Notes under the pieces: generated by a model
The model's input: the letters and a program-made list of their open reading frames with translations, nothing else
What the model was told of the DNA's origin: nothing
Databases searched by the model: none
Shown here: positions 19,998 through 30,500 of the stretch, in pieces
Layout of the letters: each line of letters starts with the position of its first letter
Numbering within the stretch: the first letter of the stretch is position 1
Translations under genes and position numbers: made by a program
NCBI GenBank assembly: GCA_025531455.1
Contig: JAMYHL010000059.1
Coordinates: 248,001 to 312,000 of the forward strand
Source of the DNA: Apiotrichum sp. Y4204
Lineage: Eukaryota > Basidiomycota > Tremellomycetes > Trichosporonales > Trichosporonaceae
Direction of reading: 5' to 3'
Length of the DNA stretch: 64,000 nt

Positions 19998-20725
19998 GTC
20001 TGCCGATCGCCCTCCGCCGGCCACCGTCCCCCTGCACGCCGATCACTCGCTAGCTCGTTCGCTTGCTAGCTCGCTTTGCCTCGCTAATTGATGTGCAGGG
20101 GATTGGCCCGAATGATCGCCGGATCGTTGTCGCTTAGCTCCCACCCCAAGTTTGGCTCCTTTTTGGGATCCTGGATCGCCGGTTCATGTGAGTGTTTGAT
20201 GCGCGGTGATCGGATCGGCAGGGGATAGTGCCCGATTGGGATCGGCGTCGGTCGACCGTTAGACGGATCGCCTGATGAGGACACCCGGGGATTAGTCGCG
20301 ACCTCTCGTACCACGCGTCCCATCGTGTTTGCGTTGGAATTTCCGGAATTCTGCAATGCGCTGTCTCGCGGCTTGCTGTCTGCGAGCAGTGCTTGGAAGC
20401 GCACTTGGCACATGAGATATCCAAGATAGCAAGATATCCCAGAGTCCATCACCACTCCGTCCCCTTCACGCCTGTCATACTTCTCAGCACTAGCTGACAG
20501 ACAGCCAGCAATACACGCCGCTGCATGAACCGCACAACACTACGCCGCGTCTCGGGACGCAACTAGAGAAGTCGCTTGATCGTTTGGTTTCGTTCTGTTT
20601 CGCTTGCTCGTTTGGGATTTGGGTTTCTCGTTGTACTGTACACTAGTTACATTGTGCATGAACAAAACATATCTGGTCAAAGTCAGCAAGTGCTCGCTCG
20701 CAAGCGCAGAAACATACCCCGCAGT
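19998..20725. other. Convergent intergenic region, 0.7 kb
   Basis: Lies between the 3' ends of the His-rich gene and POP7. It is AT-richer than the flanks near 20630-20700 and has no gene that I can defend. ORFs on the minus strand (for example 20134-20424) are compositionally random. Confidence 0.5.
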
Positions 20726-21511
20726 CTACCCGTTCATCATGTCCTCCTCATCCATCCCGTCCTGCTGGCGCTTCATGCTCTTGCGCTTCTTCGGCCCCGG
20801 CCGCGGCTTTCCCTCCTTCTTGCGCTTTCCAATACTCGGGGGATGTACGCTCTTGGCCCGCGGCGCAACATGGATATCGACACGGATACTGCTCTTCCTC
20901 CGTGTCTCAAACTGCGCTTCCTCCTCCTCGACCGCGCCGAGCCCCGCAAATTTCCCACTACTCCCACCAACAGTCCCGCCGCCCACTTCATCCACGCACG
21001 CCACAGTGTCCGTCGCGACCTCGTACCACATCCCTCCAGGGCCAGTCGGGAAGGGCAGCACGTCGAGCACCGCGTGCAGCAACAGTAACGCGTGGGGGAT
21101 CGCCGCGCCGAGCGCGTAAAGCGTCAGATGGGTGTATCTGGAGTTAGCCAAGCCCAAGTACGGCAATGGAAGCCGAGCGGCCGGCATTCTGATTGCAGTT
21201 ATGGAGTGCAGTCCGGCGTTAAGCACTTCTCCTTCTTCTACCCGCATAGCCACCCAAACGCTCATAAATCACCCCCCAACTTTCCGCACTCACCCCTCAT
21301 CCATAACCAGTCCCCTTGCACGCCGAATGAGCATCCCAAGCTTCGTCTTGCGCGTGACAAAGATGGTGTCGCGCGCAAACCCGTCCCGCGTGCCGCCTGT
21401 CCGCTGCGTCCCGGCCCCCTGGAGGACCTTGATGGGCAGCGTGCGCTCGGGGTCGCGCGCAGGCCGCGCCGGCGCCGGAGGACGGAGCTTGCGTCGTGTG
21501 TTGGGTTGCAT
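20726..21511 (-). CDS. POP7: RNase P/MRP subunit POP7 (Rpp20, Alba-like)
   Basis: Two exons on the minus strand, 21511-21294 and 21137-20726, give 209 residues. The Alba-like core spans the junction. The first exon contains TIFVTRKTKLGMLIRRARGL; the second continues YTHLTLYALGAAIPHALLLL and a strand MWYEVATDTVACVDEV. This matches the Rpp20/Pop7 family, which pairs with Rpp25/Pop6 on the P3 RNA domain of nuclear RNase P and RNase MRP for tRNA and rRNA processing. The 50-residue extension at the C-terminus is basic (KRKKEGKPRPGPKKRKSMKR) and looks like a nuclear localisation or RNA-binding tail; it makes the protein longer than the usual 140-160 residues. The 156-nt intron is long for this window. 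It shares a 400-bp promoter with the RING gene. Confidence 0.85.
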
Positions 21512-21911
21512 TTAGGTGGTGTGAGATGCAAGTGGTGGTTGTGCAAAGTAGTTGTTCAGAGGGTCAAAATCGGCGGAATGTGGGAATGGGTAGCCTGGCT
21601 AAACTGGGTGAACGTCAGGGTGCGTGCTTCTCGCGTGGGATCGACGTGGGCTGATCCCGCTGATCCCAAGGGGTCAGTGCGGGTGTTTTTGCCACCAATT
21701 GCCACTCAAACGCCTCATACTCCACTCTCCACTCTCCACTCTCCATTCCATTCCCATTCTTGGTCTTTTTGTGTTTTGTGCTTTTTGTGTCATCATCTCA
21801 TCCTTTTACTCTGGGCGACACTTTCTCTTCCTTCACCCCTCTCTCTCTCTCCCACACACACATCCATTCTCTCCGCAGAAACCTCTCCCACACCCATCCA
21901 GTCTCGGCGCC
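21512..21911. promoter_or_regulatory. Bidirectional promoter, POP7 / RING gene
   Basis: 400 bp between divergent start codons. On the plus strand there are repeated CTCCACTCTCCA units (21718-21745) and a long CT-rich leader (21830-21900), typical of fungal core promoters without a clear TATA box. Confidence 0.5.
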
Positions 21912-23169
21912 ATGGACGTCGTGGACCTCACGACCTCGAGCCCAGAGGTCGACCACGCGCCTCTCCCCGCCGCCTCGGCTGCATCGTCCTCACGCCCGCG
22001 CACACAGGCATCCAGCCGTGCCGGCGGATCCACCTCCGCCAACGCCATCTACATTCCCTCCGACTCGGAATCCGACGACGGGGAGGAAGAACCCGCCGCG
22101 GGCCCGTCCCGCTTCAGGCTGGGGAACGTCCGGGGGCGGCCGAATATTGGCGACTTCCAAACCAATCTTGCCCGTAAGCTACAGTGTAACGAGACTTTAG
22201 CGCTTCAGCTTACACACAGGAATTGATGCTGCGCTCGCGCGTCACCATGGCGAGCTGAACCGCCTCTCTGCGCAGGAGGCGGCCGAACACCGCGCTGTTG
22301 CCAACGCCCCGCGCCAGGCTGGTAACGCGCCCCGCATAGGGCTCGGGGGCGCAGTGTACCGCAACGGCTCGCACGAGGTACGTTTTGCTCCTGGGCGGCC
22401 TGCACAGCACTTCCGTGTTGACCGTGGGCAGGCGGAGGTGGAGGAGGCCCCGCCCGCTCGCCGCCGCCCGCCACGCCGCGGCTTGCCCCGTGACGAGGAT
22501 GGCAACGTTGGCTTCATCTTTCGCCAGCTTGCCGATATGCACGGTGATGATGCCGACGCCGCCATGGATGCTGCTGGGGATGCGGGACCAGGACCCCGCT
22601 CCGTCGAGGCGTGGACGGCGCGCATCCCCATGGCCCAGTTCCTTCTCAACATGACGATTGGGATTGGGCGTAGGAACGAGCCGCCAGAGGACAACGTCGC
22701 AGGCATCCTCGCCAAGATCACCGCCTCAACTGTACCCCCCGCCCGCGCGGGATACACCAACACGTGGGACATGGAGGAAATCGAGAAGAGCGCCCCGATT
22801 GTTCTCGACAGCCGTGACAAGATTGTCAAGCCCAAGACGAAGCCGTATCTCGCGTGCTCAAACTGCCCCGAGCCGCTGCGCAACTCGGGCGCGACGCGCG
22901 ACAACAACGACCGCGTGTGGGCGCTGCGCTGTGGCCATCTCCTCGATGAACGCTGCCTTACGACCCTGTGCGCCGGCCCCGAGCCTCAACCCGAACCCGA
23001 ATCGAAGAAGCGCAGGACGACGCGGAGCACAAAAGGCCCCCGCACGAAGCAGAAGCCAGTCGAACATGCGTGGAACTGCCCCGTCTGCAGCCGCCAACAC
23101 ACTGCGTTGTTTACGGACGGAAAGTGGACGCAGCCCGAGGCCCGTGGCGCCGTCCAGATCTTCGTCTAG
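21912..23169 (+). CDS. RING-type zinc finger protein with putative SUMO-interacting motifs
   Basis: Exons 21912-22173 and 22220-23169 give 403 residues. The extreme N-terminus, MDVVDLTTSSPEV, and a second site, AIYIPSDSESDDGEEE, match the SUMO-interacting motif pattern (a short hydrophobic core followed by acidic/Ser residues). The C-terminal third has a variant RING: CSNC, then a spacer, LRCGHLLDERC with a further Cys five residues on, then WNCPVC. A basic Lys/Arg insertion (KKRRTTRSTKG) sits between the zinc-binding halves and could be a nuclear signal. SIMs followed by a C-terminal RING is the architecture of SUMO-targeted ubiquitin ligases (Slx5/Slx8/RNF4), so I infer a nuclear E3. A 30-nt in-frame stretch at 22378-22407 bounded by GT...AG could be an optional mini-intron. 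Confidence 0.7.
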
Positions 23170-23177
23170 TGGTGCCA

Positions 23178-23726
23178 TCACGACTTGGATCCAGGAACCT
23201 CCAAGTCTTGCGGATCCACGGTCTCCTTGACGACCTGCACATCGCCTGCTGCGCCCGATTCCCCACCGCCATGTGCCGATTCCCATCCCGATACTGTTTG
23301 TGACACCCATTCCATTCCCCATTTCTGTATTGTACATAGCCGTTGTCCCATGTACCCCTGTGCATGACTGTGTTGGTTTACTGTATGCGGCCAATGAGTT
23401 TTCAGCGGTAGTGTTCTGACCATCAGCGTCATCCTCGTCCTGGAAGTCTTTGAACAGGTGATACTGATTACTAACCACATGAGCGCAGACCCGGACCAGT
23501 CGGGCGCTGCGGATACGCACGGCAAGCAGGTGCCATGAGGTCCCGTCATCTGCACAGAATATTGTGCCCGATGGATTCCCCTCCGTCGGCCGCAACTCGA
23601 CGACATGACGTCTTGCCAGCCACTTGTGGGAGTTCTGCGTCGTTTGCACAACGTTTGCCGTGGGTGTCTGATACCTAGGTTGCATCCCACTTCCCAGCCG
23701 TGGGTGGTCTTGGTTTGGCGGGCCAT
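23178..23726 (-). CDS. Tentative small multi-exon gene
   Basis: The minus strand shows three protein-like segments. The first starts MARQTKTTHGWE (ATG at 23726). The second, in another frame, includes RRHVVELRPTEGNPSG and IFCADDGTSWHLL (about 23640-23520). The third is a hydrophilic end (AGDVQVVKETVDPQDLEV) stopping at 23178-23180. Plausible splices exist (for example GTGGGA...GCAG before the second segment, and GTGCGT...AATCAG inside it). I could not find a single consistent join into the last segment, so exon coordinates are not given. If real, its stop lies 8 bp from the stop of the convergent RING gene. Function unknown. Confidence 0.35.
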   Translation of the reverse strand: MARQTKTTHGWEVGCNLGIRHPRQTLCKRRRTPTSGWQDVMSSSCGRRRGIHRAQYSVQMTGPHGTCLPCVSAAPDWSGSALMWLVISITCSKTSRTRMTLMVRTLPLKTHWPHTVNQHSHAQGYMGQRLCTIQKWGMEWVSQTVSGWESAHGGGESGAAGDVQVVKETVDPQDLEVPGSKS

Positions 23727-23862
23727 GGTCGCCGAGTGCGATGTGGAGACGGGAAACAGTGTAATCACCGTTGGTGGCCGCATCCTGTCTTAGTACAGTA
23801 TAATCACCACGTTCAAAGCTTCACACAGAGCAAAGGATACATAACACGACCAAGAAAAAACA

Positions 23863-24896
23863 CTACACCCTCGGCCTATCAGGCCACTTTCCCCCCGCCT
23901 CAACCCTAGCCTTGTCCGCCTCGTTCTCGGCCTCTGCAACAATCTCCCGAATCTTCTCCACCTCGCCGGCAAGCTCCCCCTCAACAGGACTCTGAAGCGG
24001 CACGAATTCGCGCTGGAACGTCTCCGCGAACCGCGGCACAAGCGCCGCCGCAACGTCCGCGACGCTCGGGAGCGGCGGGCGTTGATCCTCCGGCAGCGCA
24101 TTAATCAGATCATGTATCGACACCGCACGGACATCGTCCAGCCCACACGCAGTCACGAGGTCAAACCACGCCTTGGGCTCGGGCGTAATGTTCATCGCGA
24201 ACCCGTGCGAGGTCACCCTGTGCCGGAGATGAATCCCGATCGAGGCCACCTACAGGATAAGCTTTGTTTTGTATTATTAACCCACCTTGGTCGTCGGCGT
24301 CGGAAAGACGCCCACATGGCCATCAGGATGCGGCGCGTGCACCGCGTACCCCAGGCTGCGGTTATAGTCTGCAAGCAGCGCCTGGAGGTACTCTACATAG
24401 CAGCGCGTCGGCGTCTGCATCGCGTTCAGGTCCAGCAGGCCATATCCCACAATCTGCCCGGGACCGTGGTACGTGACCTGCCCGCCGCGCTTGGTGATAA
24501 AGAACCCGGCGCCGACATTCTGCACCTTCTTCTCCTCGGGGTGCAGCTCTTCAGGATTCGGAGTATTGTCCCGCCGTCCAGTAGTGTACGTCGGCGTGTG
24601 TTCTACGCCATCAGCTTTTTGTTTTGTTTTTGTTTTTTCCTCGGCGTACCAAGCATAAACAGCATGTCCTGCCTTCCCGCGCTCGGATCCGCCTCGCGGG
24701 CCTTGAAGCGCGCCTCGAGCACATCGTGCTGCAGCTTCAGCCCGACAGGGTACGGCAGCGGGTTGCGGAAGACGTGGTACCGGACGGGAGGGAGGGCGGC
24801 GTTGCCGGCGCCGACGGGCGCGCCGGTGCATGCTGCGCCGAGGAGGGAGTGTGCGCGCGGCGTTGCGCGCAGTAGGCGGGGGAGAGTGGCGTGCAT
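23863..24896 (-). CDS. LIP2: Mitochondrial lipoyl (octanoyl) transferase, LipB family
   Basis: Minus-strand exons 24896-24650, 24602-24286 and 24249-23863 give 316 residues. The N-terminus is Arg/Leu/Ala-rich (MHATLPRLLRATPRAHSLL), as expected of a mitochondrial presequence. LipB motifs occur in order: LEHTPTYTTGRR (rebuilt across the first intron), KRGGQVTYHGPGQIVGY, the lysine in TKVASIGIHLRH (joined across intron 2), VTSHGFAMNI, and the acyl-accepting cysteine region TACGLDD. The enzyme moves octanoyl from acyl carrier protein to the lipoyl domains of 2-oxoacid dehydrogenases and the glycine cleavage H protein. The C-terminal extension is helical and acidic/basic. Introns are 47 nt (A-rich) and 36 nt. 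Confidence 0.92.
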
Positions 24897-25239
24897 TGTT
24901 TGTTGTGGGCAGAGAGATGTAAGAGTGATACTGTCTTATCGACTTTTACCCATGTCTGGTGTTCTCGTAAGTGGAGGCACGAATTGTGGGGGATGGTGGA
25001 GGTGTCGGACGTCGGAGTTCCGCGTCTCGGCCAGGTTCCGACCAGCCTGCAATGATCAGTACATGCCCACGCGACCCATGCCGAGGCCACATGGACGATG
25101 GAAGCGACACTGAATGACAGCACTGGTTCATTAGATACCTCCATTCTCACTCTCAACAAAACTACATCGCGTGCAGTACATAGAACAGTGTAGAAGACAA
25201 CGTGATTAAGCCCAGTGTATCTCTCCCTCACGTCACGCC

Positions 25240-27559
25240 TTATGCGGTCGCGACCTCGTCCAGTAAATGCTCGTCGTCAAAGGCCGCCGCCGCCGCCGCG
25301 TCGGCACGTAATGCCTGTTCCTCGGCCTCGGGCTGCTCCTCCACTATCTCGTCGCTCACACGAGAGGTTGCGCCGCTGTGGACTCCACTGCCCGGTGCGC
25401 TGTTGCCCGGTGTGTTGGGCGAGAGCACTAACGACGATAAGAACACCTCATTCATGGGCGTTTGTGCGAGCGACGGTGTCGCAGAGAACCCCGTGTCAGA
25501 TCGGTTCGGCTCCGCGTGACCACCGATTGACATGGGAAGTGCCCGGCCAGTAGAGTCATCAACGGGCGTCGCCTGCGGCGAGTCCAGGAAGAGCACACCA
25601 TTGGTGCCGTTCGCGGCCGGGTCAGCGGCCGCTGGTCGGTGGAGTGACGCCTGCGGTGTTGTGGCGAGGAGATCGCTCAGGCTGGCGCCAGAGTCGCCAA
25701 TGAGCACTTCACTGCCCGGCGCGGCTGGCGGAACCTCAGCCGTGCCCGACGCCACTCGAACCGACTGGGTCGAATTGCGACGCGAGCTGGCCGACTGGCG
25801 GCGCGAGGCAATCTCCCATGCGTCCTCCGTCTCAACATCCTCGTCCAGATTGGCGAATGTACGCTATCGTCAGAACCATTCAGGGTCGTCCGTCTTAAAA
25901 CTCACACAGAGAGGGCATGAGAAGCCAGGATGGTGCTGGTTGAGGAGTGGCCGGATGCACTTGTAGTGAAAGACGTGCGAGCAGGGACTGCGGTCAGAGA
26001 AGCCCAAGAGACACTCCCATCCACTCACGCAATGAACAGCGACTGGCAGACCGTCACAGAGAACAAACAGATGCAGCAGTCTGTGACGCTCGCCTTCTTG
26101 CCCCGGCTCGGAGTAGTCGTCGCCGCCTTGCTGTCGGGCACGGCACCGCCTCCAAGCGCCTTGAGCTGCTTGAGGGCGTTGGTGCTGTTATCAGCAACTA
26201 CACACAGAAACAAAACACCACTTCACTCACTTGAACTCGTTGGCGCCACGCTGCCACTCGCGCCCTATCTCGACACGCATCTTGACACAGCGGAACATCT
26301 CCTCTGCGCCGCCCTGGTAGTCGACGCCAAGCTGCAAGACGTCACCATCCTTGAGCAGCTGCGGGCGCGACTGGACATTCGGGCTCGAGAGGCGGATATG
26401 GTTCAGGAAGGTGCCGGACGAGGAGGACGTGTCGCGGATGTAGAACTGCCGTTAACCATGTCCAGAGCACTCCGACACTCACCTTTCCTCCAGGCTCGCA
26501 CCAAATCTCGGCATGGGAGCGGCTGACTACTTTGCTCTTGAAAGCAGCGCGCGGTGACAGGGAGTCGCCACCGCCGCCGCCGACAGCAGAGGCAGCAGCA
26601 GCGGCAATGGCCGCAGGCTCGTTGCTTCCTGCAGCGCCATTGCCACTGCCACTCGGAGCACCAGCAGCACCACCAGCACCGGCACCAGCGCCAGCACCTG
26701 GCATGTCGGCTGCACCTGTAAGAGCGGCACCCGCCGCCTTGTCCGTAAAGCGCCCAATCTTGATCAGCAATGGCGGTTGACGGCCGTTGACAAGAGGCCC
26801 GGGCTCAGTCACAGCGTTGGCGGCAATTGATGGCAAGACACCTGGGGGAACGTGCATGACGCCCATTTCACGGAGAACAGGCGCAAACGTAAAGGAGCGG
26901 TTGTTTTCGAGAACGGGCACGAGACGGATCTTGTGCGTACGAAGCTGCGAGGGATCCACTGGGGGTATGTTGAGCGTCGCGGGGTCAACGCTGCCATTAG
27001 GTGACGACACGGTGCGCGCGACATCGCCACCGTCAGTCGCAATACCGAGGCGGTTGGGCGGCTCGATCCCAGGGGAGCCTACGCGCTGCCGAACAGCACC
27101 GGCGACGGCGTTGGTTACCGACTGTGCACGAGAGCGGCCGCGCATAAATGATCCTAAGAAGCCGGAACGGGGAGATGTGGGGCTCGCCATTGGCGGCGCG
27201 CCAGACGGAGACAGCATCGGTGGACGGATCGGCGGTGAACCCGGGGGAGTTGGCATTCCTTGCCGCACAGCCGCGGGTCGAGACATAGAGGGAGCAGAGG
27301 CGCCTTGATGTGCTGCGAATCGCCGATGGTTGTTGACCGCAGAGCCAAAGGCAAAGTGGAAGGGGGAGAAGAAGTGATTGTCGGTGTGGTGACGGTGGTC
27401 GACTCGAGGCTCGTCACGCTGCTGTTGCGTGAACGCTTCGGTCAGCACTGCAACAGGAAGCATTGCTGGCATCATGCCAGTGGGAAGCGGGGGCGAAGAT
27501 GCCGTTGGCGAGAACATTTGTGGGGAGGAACATGGAGGGGAAGAAGAGCCAGCAGGCAC
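25240..27559 (-). CDS. FHA-RING E3 ubiquitin ligase, Dma1/Dma2 type (5' end uncertain)
   Basis: Minus-strand exons 27559-26483, 26445-26231, 26184-26029, 25987-25906 and 25863-25240 encode about 717 residues. The FHA domain (about residues 225-430) has LLIKIGRFTD, the phosphopeptide-binding SRSHAEIWC, then FYIRDTSSSSGTFLNHIRL. A 60-residue Ala/Gly-rich insertion separates its first strands from SRSHAEI. The RING (about 466-510) reads DCCICL, PCSHVFHYKC and CPLCR, split by an intron. FHA followed by RING is the Dma/CHFR-like layout of E3s that act in spindle-position and septation checkpoints and septin control. The tail is Ser/Pro/Asp-rich. The frame is open upstream of 27559 without an ATG before an in-frame stop, so an upstream exon probably supplies the start. 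Introns are 37, 46, 41 and 42 nt. Confidence 0.85.
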
Positions 27560-30500
27560 CGCAGGTGGGGTGATGCGCTTAAAGGCCTGCTCAACTCAAC
27601 CCATTTCGATGGGAACACCCTTTGGCCATGCAGGTTCTGTCATTCACCACGCTGACGCCACCACTGTGCGGCGTGCGGCGCATGGTGCTCTGAGCTGCCA
27701 GCATGGGTCTAAAGCACGGGCGCTTACCCGAGAGAGGTCGTATGATATGCCCGAAGAGGGAGGATGGGCGACACGCAACCGAGAGCCAGACTCACCTTCA
27801 AACCAACGCGCGAGTTTGAGTGTTGTCAGCGGGAGCGGACGATGGTAGGCCGGCGTGAGGGTGGCGTGAACGAGTGGAGAGAGCAAAGGACACGACCTTG
27901 ATCCTTTTGTCTGAGCGAGCGATGTGAGAAGAGTTGCGCGGTCGGCGTGCGAGGACTCGACTGTCAGCTGCGCTGCCGCTGCACGCGCGCACACAAGAGT
28001 GCAAGAGTTGAAATTGCTCTTAGGATTGCTCGAGAGAGATCTCGAGACCTGGACGCCTAGGCGTCGAGAGAGGAATGCGGGCCGGGTGGGTGGTCGTATT
28101 CGGGAAAGACAGCCGGCGTGTGCGGACCGGAGTCAAGGTGGGCCGTGGCCACTGGACGTTGCAGGATGCAGAGAGGCGGGGGTGGCGCTGCGGCGTCGAG
28201 TGTGCGGTTGGCGAGGGAGAGGGAGAGGGAGAGTTGGGAGGGTGAGAAAGGAAAAGAAAGGAGGATCGAGATCGAGGCAAGTGAAGAGTTGAGGTTTGTG
28301 CGTTTTGTGCGGTTAAACGCCACCTGATAGGGGAGTAGCCGGAGTAGGAGGACGAAAGGAAAGGAAAGGGGGGGGGGCGGGGGGCGGGGCACAGAGGGGC
28401 CAGTCCACCTCAGGTACTCTACAAGGGGTTGCAGCGGCGCAGCAGGCCCTGTTCTCGTTCTTGGCACACGACGTGGAGAGGAAAAAAGACCGCAAAGCTT
28501 CAATCAGCCGCGCTCAAGCAGTCGATCGTCTTGTCTGTCGACAGCAGGGACCACCGAACGAGGACAGTGGAGATGCGAAAGGGTCGCCGAGTGGGATAGA
28601 ATGATGGGTATGGGCAATACGCGTCCCAGTATGGGTAGAGTGTGGGGGGGTTGCTGACTGTCGGGAAATGGCGAGAAGGATGTCGGTTGCGGAGGATAAA
28701 ACAAGGCCACGGGAGGGTAAGTGGAGTGGCTGAGAGAGTGGCGGTAATGTAGAGGAGGAGGAGGGGAGGAGTGATGAAGAATAAGAAATAAGGAAGAGGA
28801 CCAGGACGAGGAGGATGTCTGGTGGTGATGGCGAAAAGAAACATGGGAGGATGATGGATGGGATGGATGTGTGTGGGAACCCAGCTCTGCTGAAACGTTT
28901 CCCAATCTGCCGAGGCAAGGATGCATGTCCCGCTCTCTCTCTCTTGCACTCCTCCTTGCATCCTTCATCTTCTGCTCATGTCTCTGATCCGTTGACGCCG
29001 GCTCGAGAGCAGGTGCTGCATGCTTCTCGTTACTCCCACGACCTTTGCCCCCATCAGTCAGCGCATTCACCCCCTCCACCATTATCGCAGCGCAATTTAC
29101 GCTCTGCGCAAGCGAGCACAGTTTTTCTGAACCTCCAACATTGAACTCTAGCTCTCCAGTTTGCTGCATAGCGTGCATGTGCTGTGCGCCATACTCGATA
29201 GCCTCTGCTCTTTGCTTCTGGACAAGTGCGGACAAAATGGCCTCCCTGCACTGAGGTCTGGTGTGGCATGCTCGCATCCGTCCATCTGACATCAGCAGAG
29301 GTGTCGGAATGTGGTGCAGTATGCTGTCCCTCTTGCTCGCTTTCCGGATGCAGCCGCAGCCCATGCAAACAAGAGACAGAGTCACTCCCCTCTGTCTCCT
29401 CCGTCTCCTTTACCCTTGAGGTGCAGAATGCTCACGAGCCGCCTCCTACCAACACGCGTCTAATAGTGGCTTGAGCATCAACGCACCGGCATGCCCGCCA
29501 CCGTCCTAGGCATCACACCCATTTTCCATCCCTCTAGCCTGGCCGGCCATATGCAGCCATGCATCCCGAGACAGAGTCCGAGCACGCCGGCTCACCCCGG
29601 GGCACGCCCCGCCCCCGGTCCCTGGCGCCACCCAGGTCTTGTGCATGTGCTCGATTGCGGATCAACCAAGTGGCCAGCGGCGGGGCAAGTGGTGGCGAGC
29701 GGACCGATAATCTGCCACCTGACAGTTTTCTCTGGAATACACTCCGTCTCGGGTCCCGTCTGCCGATGAGCTTGTTGTATTTCTGCTCCTGTATGCGGCC
29801 TTTGCACTCGCTCTCTCAACAACCAGACAGACTCTCGATGCGGTGCTCTCATTGTGCCCATGCTCTTTTTGCTTTGGGTAGAGAGAGTGTCTTGGCGCTC
29901 ATGTGCTACTTTCCCAATGTGCGACAACCAAAAATGTGACGTAATTCCCCAGTCGGACAATGGGTTGCACGATTCGTGCCTCGCCCCCAAGTGCAATCCC
30001 CCCCATGGTACCCCTCATGCTCCTCGCGCTCCTCGGATCCTCGTGCTCGTTAGACCTGGACTTCTCGCATCGCTACTTGCGCACAGTGCAATTCTCTGAC
30101 AAACTGGTGTCGGCGACAGGACAGACTCACCTCTGACCTTCTAACCTTCTGACACTGAATTTCACCTGGCATACCTCGGCTGTAGACCGTTCTGAAATCG
30201 GCACGTGAGCAGACCACAACATTAGCATGTCCGACTCGGGATACTGGAGGTTGGATATCCGGTGCGAGAGACCCATCGTTCCAAGTCAGTTGCATTCGGT
30301 CCTCAGTTCGCTTCCTTCCTGTGTACTGTACTAGTTTTGCTGTGAAGTTTCTGACGGCGTTGCGCAGGGCTGACAACTCGCTCTTCTTACCTCTTCCTAC
30401 TAGAAAGTCTGGCTGCCTCTCTCCTCTAATCTGAACGACTGATGTTCACTTTCTGCTCTTAGTCCCTCCACTGACTAACCCCATCTGCCTAACGAGCCCT

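Noticed and set aside
28504..29385. 293-codon minus-strand ORF
   Set aside because: The second half is Ser/His/Pro/Phe low complexity from a purine/pyrimidine tract, and the first half has no family motif. It could be real, but there is no support beyond length.
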